A stretch of 64,000 bases of DNA, taken from Apostichopus japonicus (Eukaryota > Echinodermata > Holothuroidea > Aspidochirotida > Stichopodidae). Below are positions 53,655-64,000 of this stretch, one piece after another. The stretch lies in the NCBI RefSeq assembly GCF_037975245.1, contig NC_092578.1:19413821-19477820 (forward strand), given 5' to 3'. Below the pieces are notes generated by a model that was not told the DNA's origin, ran no database searches, and saw only the letters and a list, made by a program, of their open reading frames with translations. Made by a program: the position numbers and the translations under genes. Each line of letters opens with the position of its first letter. The stretch's first letter is position 1.

Positions 53655-55017
53655 TTAACAGTGACAACAAGTGCATTTTCTGTTATATTGGCCGCCATCT
53701 TGGAAATGGGTGACCCAAGCAACGTGTAATGATCATCATCTGTTTCAGTGACCCCGGAAACACCTGAATTGACCCCTCATTTGCTCATTTCTGATTTTTA
53801 CAGCCAGATATATGACATTTCCTTTTTTTCTGGCGGCCATCTTAGATTTTTGCCGCCATCTTGGAAATGGGTCGCCCAAGCAACATGCCATGACCATCAT
53901 CTGTTCCAGTGAACCTAGGAAACACCTGAATTGACCCCTCATTTGTTCATTTCTGATTTTTACAGCCAGATATATGACATTTCCTTTTTTTCTGGCGGCC
54001 ATCTTGGATTTTGGCCGCCATCTTGAAAAATCGGAGCCGTCAGGGTTCCACGGATAAAATCAATAGACAGGTCGAAAAGAAACTCCATGCCAAATTTGGT
54101 ACTTTTGTCCGGCCGGTAACGTTAAAGTTGCTAAGCCACCTGACTATTGTAAGGGACCAGTTATTATTAACGCTTACTTTTAGGGGGCAATTTTTATTAT
54201 AGTTATCCAATATAATTTTTCAGAGGAATTGGGATATTGTATCAATTTGTTCAAATGATGTACTTGAAAGTTGTTTATTTGGAGGTCATTAACATTTTTT
54301 CTACATCTTTTGTAAACTTAACCCAATTAGTGTTTTTGGGAGAACGGAAGTAGTTTCTTGTGTTACTAGGGGTGGATAAGTTCAATTTGCATAAGAGTAT
54401 ATGGTGATCACTATAAGTTTATGTTGTCAATTATTTGAAGGTTACGAAGGTTTTTATGACTTCTATTATTGGTAATTATTAAATCAAGTATTTCTTATTT
54501 GCCACTAAAAGGGTCAGTTCAGGTTTTTGTTCCCACATTAAAAATATAAAGGTTATTGTTCTCAATTAAGTTGAGGGAATTACGACCATTGTCAGTGGTT
54601 TTGTTGCAGCCAATATTAGTGTGGTGGATATTTAGGTCACCTAAGAGTATAGTATTTTTTATTTGCATTTTAGTATGGTGCAGTATAGTTCTACATATAT
54701 ATATTCTTCACGGTCACCAGGCTGGGTCAATTTGGTCTTTGAACACAGTCGGTAATTATGATTGGTTAATACGATTGTTGGTATGGTTGACAAGATATAG
54801 TTTATGGTAGTGACAATGGTTTGGTATATGCAGTTATATCAATGACGAGGGCAAGGCCACTCTCGATAAAGGGTTCCTGCACTACTTAAATCAATCAGGT
54901 AAAGTTTAGAATCTACCCTGTTTTTCTTCTTTTATAATCTTTGTACCATAACATTTGTAATTTAATTCTAATGATATACGCCTATATCAACTCGTTTATC
55001 CTGTATTTTTAGCACAG

Positions 55018-58000
55018 ATGTCGAGAATGAGTTCGTCGGTCTTTTTATTAGTTTGGATGTTTCTCCTGACTACACAAACTGATCAAATCGTTGCCAGCCA
55101 TTTTCGTGGAGGTCTGATATCATGGCGGCCGCTAAATCCTCAACTTGATGAAGGAGAAACTGTGACGGTAAGGAACTGTTAACGGATGACTTTAATATTA
55201 TTAGTAAAAGTGTTATGTCTTTACATTAAATGTGTAAAAAAAGTATAAGTTGGCCTGACGTTTCCATCCTAGCAGGATCTTCTTCAGAGGCTAAATGACA
55301 AGTAACAGTAACAGAAGGTATAAAAACACGCACAGAATACAGACAGGTTAATGAGCATGGTTAACACAAAGAGATAGATGTATGGGGATTAGTAGAAAAG
55401 GGATTGTGAGAAGAACGAAAGAAACCAACAGGGGAAGAGGAGAGGTAGGAGATAAACAGTGGAGGGACAATTTATTTATTTTGGTCTTTAAATTGAATTT
55501 GTATTGGATCTGAGGAACTGTGTGTCATCAGCTTCAGAATTTACATATAGTTATTGACGTGTAGAAAACGACTGAAACGTAAACATTTAAGTTTATTCCT
55601 ATATGTTGACCTGAAATGCTGATATTATGTCTGTATATAGCTTATGCAAGATTATAATGCCTGTTTCATTAATACTGTTTGTACATTTTGAAGAGCGTTC
55701 AGTTTATGTATAGGATTTCCTTACCTGCACTTAAACAACTCACACAAGTACAGCTCTTTGTAAGGATTTCGTTTACTATACATGACTGTTAATATGATTT
55801 CACTTATTCTTTATTGACTGTTAAAATTACGAGAACAAGACCATCGGATAGTTGGAGTGATGTTGAAAAGAAAAGTTATGTTATAGTTAACAAATAGCAA
55901 CAAATATTTGACATGCATACTGCAAATTGGTGCTCTATAGTTTACCGCTAAAGGCATATTCCGCTGATCCTAGTTGACTGCCTCCCAAAAGTGTTAGAAG
56001 TCTCCTGCATTACATCTTCACAACACTTTGCATCGCAAACATTTGAATGGTCTAGACTAGAGTTTGGTAACATTTTGTTAATGTATCTGGCAACAGTCGA
56101 GCGAAAGATGTCATCACACGGACAGCTGAAATTGTTCATATTTTCTTTGTAATACTTAACTCAATCATTCACATGGGGTGAATAATTTTGATACCAAAAC
56201 GTTGCGTTTTGATAAAATTCTAAAAACAGAGAACATTGACAGCTAAGCAAATTTTCCGAAATGTATCACATTTCAAGGAGAAAAGCTTTTGAAGAAGAAC
56301 TACCATGATGACATCACCTATAGGCCCTGTGATCCACTCCTATCCCTGCAGAAGGGTCGAGGGCTGTACAGTAGTAGTGCAGCCTGCAATCAATACAGTT
56401 TACATTCAATCATCAATAAATCGCATTATAGGGCTGGAAGGTTTGGTCTAGTAATAGTATAGAACATTTATGATATGCGCTGCTTTTTCTGCCACCGGAA
56501 TACCCCTTTAACGATGAAATGGAAACAGATCTGCATTATGTGGGATCTCAGACCGTGCAAGTTATTTGTGGGTGTAACGTGTGTAACTACAAAAATCTCT
56601 TAAAGTATAATCGATGACTATGTATGCAAAGTTTAGTTTTTGGTATGTCAAAGGTGCAAGATTGAAAAATAATTAAAAATTAATTAATTATAAGGCAAAG
56701 TGGAAACTCCTTTCCAATCCAAGGTTAAGAAGATAAAATGATAGGACAGACTGAAAGGCGGAGTTATTTAGTTACTTTTTATAGCCTTTCATAGCTGTTT
56801 TTTTATGGTTTGTTTTTTATTGTTTTTTTTCAGATTGAAATATCGTGGAGGGTGTCTTGGCGAAGATCGGCACAACTTTGCACTGATGCTGACATCATGA
56901 GTCTAACCATACTTCCGGGTGAAGGAGCGCTTGCATGTACCTGTTCAGATTTTGATATATCATTGTCATATATTTGTACAGGCTACAGCGCCTCAGAAGA
57001 CTGGACGACAGGAATAAATACAGCAACGTATACTGCTAGTGAAAACATGTTTACTGTAGGGTTAGTTACATCTACATATAAGTTATAGGACAAATAATTG
57101 TATAAATGTCACTGCAATTATTATAAAGTGTTTCATTTCTCCCTTACGTGTCTGTTATACGTACCTTCTCCGATCTAACTATCTTACATCAATCAGTCAT
57201 ACTATTTTCACTTCACCTCAGCCACTAACCCATTCCGAAGTTTATATTTCTCCCTTCCCTATCTTCCTATACACCCATTTTCAAAACAGACAATTAAATA
57301 TTAACACAACCTTGAGGGTAAACGTACAAGCAATATTCTCACAATGGAATATTTATCCATTGGATACATGATCATGGAACATTGATCCATCCATCCATTG
57401 ATCCATTTATTCATTCGTTCGTTCATTCATTCATTTAGATAGATAGAAGTCATTCAGTCATTTATTTATATAATTTATTAATTAACTAATTAATTAATTT
57501 TATTAAATAAGCAATTCTTCTTCTCCAAGAAGGATATCCTACTGGGTTTCGGTGTCGATGTAGCTCACCCATACATTTTTATATGAAGCATTTCATTTTT
57601 CAATTTAAAATGAATAAATGTATTCCTGTTGTAGCGGATTTTTTCTATAAGTTTAAAATAAGTGTAAAAAAAGTACACACAACATCGATATCCTAGTAAA
57701 AGTTAACTTCATGCAGCTAAAACAAGCCTTCGGGACATACGATTCTCTTTTCCATTAATCTCGTTCGATCAATTGGGCTGTTTTTCTTTGAACAACTGTT
57801 ATTGTGTTATGACGTTTATATAATTTGAAGCATCTTTTTTCCCTTCTTTTTCCCCCTCCGTTTATTTCAACTATACATTAATATGCAAATAACGTATCCA
57901 TTCAAAATAGCAAAAAAATAAATAGAAATGAAGTTGAGCATTACCATGCAGTATAATAACGACCAACATGGCGGATAGAAAACAAATAAATATAATAAGA

Positions 58001-61000
58001 ATATTTAGAAGAAGTACTACAATTTATAGAAACACTACAAGAATCCCTGACTTACTACAAAAATATTACAACCAATAGCAGCAAAATATAAGAATTGAGG
58101 ATGGGGAAATTGAGAAATATTACATATTTGAGATATTTATTAATGAGGAGAAAGCATCCTTGAGTTCCTCGAAATTAATTTTAATTCTCATTATTCTTTT
58201 CGTTATGTCGAAAAATAGATTTCTCCACTTTTAATGCAAACGTGAATTTATGAATCTATTCATTACAAATTAAGATCTTGTTTTTGACGCTTGGTACTGA
58301 AAATATAGAACTTAAAATGAAGAATGAGAAAATGATAAGGGTGACGTTTCTTTAATAAAAACCCAAAAAAAGAATCCTCTTTTGTGAATTGAATATTTAA
58401 TTTGAAGCATCTAGAATGAAGTTTGTTCATTTGACTCAAGTTATCAATAAATGGAGGGAATTCTTTTATATTTTTTGTTTGCCGCTAATGTCAAAAGATT
58501 GTAACATTGAATGTATTCTCTGAAGGTTTTATGCTACTGGGTTGTGGCTGAACTTCTATCATCTTACCTTCCTGTACGCACATGATGTTCGACAAGCAAA
58601 TCACACACCTCTGTGTACCTAAACCTCGTGTGAAGGCTTACTGATTCAGAAGTTTTACTGTACTCTGCCGCAAGTCTTTGGAATCAGTTACCAGACCATC
58701 TTCAAACTTGTTCTATATCTAACCGCTTTTAAGAGTTTACTGAAAACTCATTTTCTGTTGTGCATTTCAGTGTTGATGCTTTCCACTTTGTGAAGCGCCA
58801 TGGGCAGTTACTCGTTTCCTGAAGTGGCGCTATATAAATCTACATTATTATTATTATTATATATTGATTTATTTATTTATACAGATTTAGTGGGAGTGCT
58901 TGGCTCACTTTGATGAATGGCGCTGGTAGCTGGGATTTACTCACTATTGTTGATCTGACAGTGCGCGCTGATACCGGCAGGATCAACAGTGCACCGGTGA
59001 CTGATATACTCCCTGTGGTTCCGTTCAAGAATGGCTGCACCAACACCCTTACAATACCCGGTAAGAGATTAAGACAGAGACATGAGAAAATATTTGCTGC
59101 TGTTTCTAAATATGACAGCACAATATGGTTGGTAATTTAGTCAAAACAGATTATAATATTTTGTAGAGCAAGTAGAGAAAGTGAATGACCAGTAGTCCCG
59201 TCACATGAGAGCATTTTAAATTTGTGAAACGTTTAAAACCAGAATGCAAATGCATTGAGGTTTCGATGACTTCAATGCACTTGACTTCTGCTTTTTAGTA
59301 TAACCAGAACTAGCTGTTATACAATAACACTATGGCATGATGAACACAGGTCAGTCTACTCTACGTGGCTATACACACTTCCACCAAAAACTATAGGGGT
59401 ATTGTACTCAATGTTATGAATCCACACACCAAGTTTTAGAGGTATCCACGATTTCCATCGTTAGATATCATGTAAAAGGTTTTTCAGAGTTTGACCTTTG
59501 GTGACCTATAGGAGATTTGACCTCACAAGCAATAGGATTCTTGTACTCAATATGGCAAGTCCATATACCATGTATGAAAAGTATCCATGATTGCATAAGA
59601 AATTATGTTTATGAAGGTTTTCAGGCCTCGACAATATTTTTAAAAGTACTCGCTATTTGGCGACCGTGACTAAAAATTTACTCGCCAAATTTAACTCGCC
59701 AGTAGGCCTATGATTGTTATTCAAGTCTCCAAAGTACAGATCTGCAACATCAATACTTTCTATGGACAAAGGTCAGGCAGTTAAGCAGATACACGGTGCT
59801 ACGTAATTGCGCATTGAAAAGTCATATTTCTTTGCAGTATGAAATTTAAACTTTTTCCACCAAAAGTAAGTGTTGATATTGAACAAAGTAAAACATGTCG
59901 CAGAATCATAGATAAGCAGGCCTACTGCAATGTCTTAAACAAATAAGAGTAAAACACATACGAAGATAGCTTGGCTTCTGTTACATTATGGCTCCTATAT
60001 TACTAGGCATATACTATATACAGTAGCTAGGTGTGCACGAGTCCTAAGCCTGTACAGTGTATACCTTACAGCTACTTTGAACCGCTACCGTACTCGATTA
60101 GCGCGACTTCGTACATTTGCCCCGTGATTTATCTTGTCTTTTAGCTGCAGATTGATGCGCGAATAAAATATCGCTATTACTCTTTTACACTATACCTAAA
60201 TCAAAGCGATCTCTTACGCAATGAAAATCTTAGATTGTAAGAGCATATTACTTCCAAAAATCCTAGCAGCAACAACAGCAAACTTGTTTCAAAACTCCTT
60301 AAATTGTTCTTTACTTGCGAATTATTACTGATAGCCAGTAGGAAAATGCCTTAAGAAATAATTAAGGAGATGTTTTGTTATCTTAAGTGTATTGTTATTT
60401 TGACTGGAATTCTTCACGTTGTTGTGTTAACGAACACTGTTCTACCCAACCGTTGCTGCAGGCCTAGACAACATAAAAATGCTCACAGGCCTAGCCAGGT
60501 TTGTTCAAGTTGTCCCATAATCATGAACGTGACGAAAGTCGAACGTTACTTTTAAGGCCTAGCTATGCTGGAACTGGTGGACGAGACTACACAAATTGAG
60601 ATCAACAGCCGATCCAGACAAAAGCTCGTGAACTCACTGCCAAACTAAGACCGTTTAGGCCTGCACAATTGTTTCGCATTGAGATTGGTCATAGAAAAAT
60701 CTAACTAGACGAACTGTTAAGTTTCACAAACGCTGCCGTGTCACAACGAAACTACATCCAACCTGAACTTAAATACGACGGAAAACGTCCAGTAGAACCA
60801 CTGTACTACAAAGAGTACACCTTTTTTTTGCACGCAGGTAAGGCTTCCGAGCGGCACGTTAAAGCCAATGCAAATATGTTCGAGTTTTCAGTTTTAGATT
60901 CTACTGATGTCCATAAGCTCATTTCCAATAGCCTCCTATCCGTATGAGGCGTAACGCACATGTTATCTGGTAGGCTGGTAGGTGGGAGATACCGGTAGCT

Positions 61001-63685
61001 TATAAAACATGGTTTCCACAATTTGGCGTCTGGTGACTCCAACTGACCTTCGACCTCAATCAAATCTTGTACTGAGCGTGTTCAAACTTATACTAAATAT
61101 GAGATTCGTCCAACCTTCTCTTCTTGAGTTTCGTGTTTACAAGGTTTTCAAAATTTGACCTCTAGTGACCCCAAATGGACTTGGATCTCCACCAAACACA
61201 ATAGGGATCTTGAACTCAATGTGGTTCTCCTTAACAAGATATACGAGATTGATACAAGCTCTCCTTCTTGAGATATTGTGTTTACAAGGTTTACTCATTT
61301 TGCTCCTTAATGTGGTCCTCCTACTCACGAAATATGAAGTTGGTCCAAGCTTCCCTTTTTGAGATATCGCGTTTACAAGCGAGGCGTCACACACACACAC
61401 ACACACATGTTTGTTTTACATTCAGACCGAGGACCCCATTGTATTTTCCATTGTTCAAATCCACGTACCCTAACCTTAACAATACCCCATACAATAGAAT
61501 TCTTCCGAGGACGTGGCGATTCTTTAGAAATCACAACCGAGGACCTGGAATTCTTTTGTTCAAGTCCTCGGTCAGAATACAAAACAAACGCACACACGCA
61601 CACACACACACTCCCCGCCTGCATAAATGCAAAGGTTACGATTATTATCGAAACCAATAAGTACTCTTCCAGAGTTTCTGACCCGTCCTAGATACTTAAA
61701 TATCTCAATTTCAGAGTGTGAAATGCTCTGAGATTGAACCCTATGGGATTTTGTGAAGAACTGGGAACAACGCCTGCTTCAAAAAGCGGCAAAATAGCGC
61801 AACTATATATACATACTCCCCAAAATGTGTTACGTAAAGAATACAGCCAACGATAAGAGAAACACAAATTATGAAGTTTTAACTACTTGTACACCAGGGT
61901 TGTCCAACCTTTTGCAGAGGAGGGCCACATGGAATGAGTATGATGAAGGAGGGGCCTCATGAATCCTACGCTCGATTTTTCGATATTTTGTCCGAAGCCC
62001 AAGGCAACAAAATGTGAGCACTGCGCGCGGAGCTCACTGATTTATTTTCCTTCCTGATAAAACAGATGAATAAAGTCCAGCCGCCCCCCCCCCTCCCTCC
62101 GCTGAGAGTGTCACACAAACTGACCTGTATGCAGTTTTTTTGACCCAGAAGGTTCGAATGATTGATTATATAGCTTCAAATTGTTATCAATAAATCTGTT
62201 CACTAAAATTTCGCACCGTGGAGCATCTCTGGCGGGCCGGACGCAACCCTGCGGCGGGCCGGACTGTGGCCCGCGGGCCGTAGGTTGGACATCCCTGTTG
62301 TACACTGACAGCCTATACGTACTGGTGAAAAATGTACAAGCAAGCAATAAATAGGTTGTGGTAAGACATTTCACCTGTAATTGAGATCATTAGTTCCGTA
62401 CACCAGAGTTTTGTAAGCTCTGAGCTGTCCGCTTTAATCATCACAACCATATTCAGACACTGTATCTACGTGTATAACTTGCAGTATACCGTAGGATGTT
62501 ATTGCTCTATTCCAGTAATAATGGTAAATATGATCTCCAATCAAAGGTACAGCTATATATTGGCATTAAAATGACACCATTTTACGCCGACATATTTATG
62601 CACAAATTGGAACAGGAAATGCTTTCCACTTCTTCACTTAAGCCGCAGCAATATTATAGATACATTGACGATATATTATTTTGTCTAGCTACTGTACATG
62701 GTGAAGAACCTCTCAAGTCTTTCTTTGAACATGTAATTCCCAAACTGGATAAATAATGAACGTTGGTCAATTTTACAAATCTATTTGAACAAGAGAGAAA
62801 CAAGAGACTATATGTTGTTACTTCTAAATATGAGAGTCAAACAAATAGATTCTCGTATTTATAGAACAACACGCTGAAAGAGAGACATGTATCATGCGAT
62901 TATAGGGATCTCCACAATTTCCCAATTTCTTTGTTCTGGTGGTGTTGTAATAGTAACGTATTTTACAACACGAACCTTTTAATCAAGTTAATAAATGATA
63001 GAAGATGGTTCATCTTTTTAGTTCGCGATGTTGACGGCGATGACGTCAGATGTTTTTGGGCGACTAATTGCGGAGGTATTTGTGGTCCGGTGCCGGGATT
63101 TACGCTAGATTCAGTAAGTCGGAAAGATTTCTCATGCATATTCAATAGTTTCGTAAATATCTCCCTGATCGTTGTTGTAAAAGAAAGAAATGTATTACAT
63201 TGCGTTATTTTCAAAATATATATAATTAATTGAAATAATAACTTGAAATTGTACGAAAGCAATGGTCCGTTTATGATATTACATATTAATGTGCAACGTA
63301 ACCTCCACTAAAAGGAAGAAAACCTGAATGAGTTCGGAAATGTGTTTCTTTATATAATTCTTAAAATTCACGTTGTGGGTTAAATTTTCTTTATTCATTC
63401 TCTGTAGGACAATTGTGAGTTAGTGCTCCCGGACACATCAACTGTTTCATCAGGTCTTTACGGCATAGCGCTCGAGATTCGTGATTTTGCAAACGAAGCA
63501 TCAACAACGGCCCTCAGTCAGACGCCCGTGCAGTTTCTTTTGGACATTAAATCGACCCCTGAAACGTGCAGCCAAATACCGATGTTCATTGATCCAACTC
63601 CAGAATGTGGATCGTGTGTGTCAGTAACAGCGGGTACCACATACAATGGACAACTCGTGGCAAGATCATCAGGCCCAACAGTCTC
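55018..63685 (+). CDS. Copy B: paralogous secreted ectodomain protein, exons 1-5 (continues past the window)
   Basis: Exons 55018-55167, 56834-57060, 58885-59060, 63022-63113 and 63408-63685 use the same splice sites and phases as copy A. Exon 1 gives a signal peptide (MSRMSSSVFLLVWMFLL) and ASHFRGGLISWRP. Exon 2 begins IEISWRVSWRRS and keeps paired cysteines (CTCSDFD, ICTGYS). Exon 3 has VDLTVRADTGRINSAPVTD, exon 4 DVDGDDVRCFW and GGICGPVPGF, and exon 5 DNCELVLPD, TPVQFLLDI and ECGSCVSVTAGTTYNGQ. Exon 5 is intact, unlike copy A. I place its 3' end at the GTTTGT donor after 63685, because that phase fits copy A exon 6 and reading on meets a stop. A 5' UTR intron is likely (TTTTTAG at 55013). 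The function is unknown; it is secreted, or membrane-bound if the missing 3' exons add a membrane segment. Confidence 0.82.
55250..55294 (-). ncRNA. Hammerhead-like motif, copy B intron 1
   Basis: Minus strand: AGCCTCTGAAGAAGATCC, TGCTA, GGATGGAAACGTCAGGC. Stem II has one changed pair compared with the 16275 copy; stem I and the core are kept. Ribozyme identity is an inference from layout. Confidence 0.38.
58520..58862 (+). mobile_element. LINE 3' end (CR1/L2-like) in copy B intron 2
   Basis: Degraded translation shows FWNQLPDHLQTCS and FKSLLKTHFLL, the usual C-terminal end of CR1/L2-type proteins, followed by GTGGCGCTATATAAAT and an (ATT)n tail. The equivalent copy A intron (about 39765) lacks it. 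Confidence 0.82.
59465..59625 (+). repeat. Diverged unit of the TTTGACC repeat family, copy B intron 3
   Basis: Same sequence and position as 40430-40565 in the paralogous intron, so it predates the duplication. Confidence 0.65.
61010..61650 (+). repeat. Dispersed repeat, same family as 22470-22890, with CA tails
   Basis: Repeated units with AATTTGACCTC, CTCAATGTGGT and GAGATATCGCGTTTACAAG, then GGCGTCACACACACACAC and, after a spacer, TGCAAAGGTTACGATTATTA. It lies in the B-only part of intron 3. Confidence 0.8.
61895..62297. mobile_element. hAT-like nonautonomous element (CAGGGTTGTCCAACCT)
   Basis: Ends CAGGGTTGTCCAACCT and AGGTTGGACATCCCTG, with the 8-bp duplication TTGTACAC (61887-61894 and 62298-62305). 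The subterminal sequence is rich in GGGCCGG/CGGGCCG. The end sequence is typical of Charlie-like hAT elements. Length 403 bp, no coding capacity. Confidence 0.9.
62496..62756 (+). mobile_element. Penelope-like reverse transcriptase fragment in copy B intron 3
   Basis: An 86-codon frame includes GIKMTPFYADIFMHKLEQEM and YYRYIDDILFCL; the YIDD catalytic core is intact. The tail (EEPLKSFFEHVIPKLDK) is also present in copy A at about 40690-40750, but the upstream part is missing there. This shows a shared insertion with later loss in A, or a separate gain in B. Confidence 0.8.
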
Positions 63686-64000
63686 GTTTGTATCTCACCA
63701 TATTGTTGTTACAGAATAATAGTTATGTCCTTGAATATGCCATCTTTGGTATTAACTCCTGCTTTTACCAGTTGTGCGAAAATCCTCCATTTTATTCTTC
63801 TTGAAGCAGTGCAATGAAAAGTTCTCCATCTTCACAACTGTTATGTCTTCGAGAAAATTATAAACATAAGAATCAGCCCAAAAATTAATAAAAGAGAAAG
63901 AATTAGCCATTAAATCTGGCAAGTATTAACTGAAATGAATGAAGAAGAAAAATAAATAACCTTCCGGGATATTCTGTGGTGTAATAACATTTTTGGGAGA

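Larger units (their letters stand above)
51269..54146. mobile_element. Large element with long inverted repeats (TAGTCAGGTGGC...GCCACCTGACTA)
   Basis: The left arm (51269 to about 51640) and right arm (about 53680-54146) are inverted copies: both begin TAGTCAGGTGGCTTAGCAAC and run through a CGGACAAAAGTACCAAATTT segment and paired AAGATGGCGGCC motifs. The arms contain internal repeats of roughly 155 bp (CAATTCAGGTGTTTCCGG, CATGTTGCTTGGGCAACCCA). It interrupts LINE A. The target duplication is unclear (TTG or TTGTA), so I do not assign a superfamily. Confidence 0.7.
50700..54667 (-). mobile_element. LINE A (Jockey/CR1 group), split by a large inverted-repeat element
   Basis: On the minus strand the right segment (about 54667-54150) encodes an apurinic-type endonuclease end: ILLGDLNIHHTNIG, DNGRNSLNLIENNNLYIFN, then DLIITN. 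The left segment (51265-50700) continues with NPELIKARR, TPKKFWKK, DKKGKKFKTPKEQIELFATT and FKNVFTVP, the linker ahead of reverse transcriptase. The two halves are parted by the element at 51269-54146. There are frameshifts and stops throughout, so it is dead. Confidence 0.78.
54645..64000 (+). repeat. Segmental duplication, unit B (partner 35385-43260)
   Basis: Parallel copy of unit A with the same exon-intron layout. B-only content: a LINE 3' end at 58520-58862 and about 3 kb at 59710-62680 (Penelope reverse transcriptase, hAT element, echinoderm-type repeats). A-only content: the hAT at 37112 and the split-exon transposon at 41596. Confidence 0.9.

Noticed and set aside
60738-60947. 69-codon frame in copy B intron 3
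   Set aside because: No recognisable domain, inside a block of repeats, no matching sequence in copy A.
61268-61691. Frames with HTHTHTH or CVCVCV runs
   Set aside because: Translation of the CA microsatellite tail of a dispersed repeat.

Overview
The window is animal nuclear DNA: intron-rich genes with GT-AG introns, several recognisable metazoan housekeeping genes, and many dispersed transposable elements. Base composition, frequent TAGGCCTA-like words, and repeats of a type common in echinoderm genomes suggest an echinoderm, possibly a sea cucumber. That placement is an inference; nothing here fixes the species.

Left part (1-29.2 kb): three conserved genes. The 5' part of SF3B1 (minus, 11 coding exons; the gene runs off the left edge) is head-to-head with a complete five-exon COQ10 gene (plus), separated by a 485-bp shared upstream region. 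After a gene-poor 4.9 kb comes a nine-exon sorcin/grancalcin-type penta-EF-hand gene (minus). It has a candidate U12-type intron inside the second EF-hand loop and a signal-peptide-like first exon. All exon junctions given here were worked out by hand from splice sites and reading phase.

Right part (31-64 kb): a fast-changing accessory locus. Two tandem paralogues (copy A 35.8-50.0 kb; copy B from 55.0 kb, running off the right edge) encode secreted, cysteine-containing ectodomain proteins. Copy A can be followed through 15 phase-consistent exons: signal peptide, a large SHFRG...ISWRP-type ectodomain, an Ig-like exon, then three EGF-like modules resembling those of Tie receptors, with no kinase before the stop. 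An inverted, frameshifted copy of the three EGF exons lies at 31.2-32.1 kb. In exons 1-3 the paralogues differ mostly at amino-acid-changing positions, while adjoining introns are nearly identical, as expected for diversifying selection (for example a recognition or immune function). Copy A exon 5 is split by a 1,251-bp transposon with very long terminal inverted repeats and a clean 6-bp target duplication.

The locus is packed with transposons whose target-site duplications can be read directly: five hAT-like nonautonomous elements with 8-bp duplications, a TTAA element, LINE fragments nested three deep between the paralogues, Penelope-like reverse transcriptase fragments, and three hammerhead-ribozyme-like motifs. 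Several insertions are in one paralogue only and so probably postdate the duplication.
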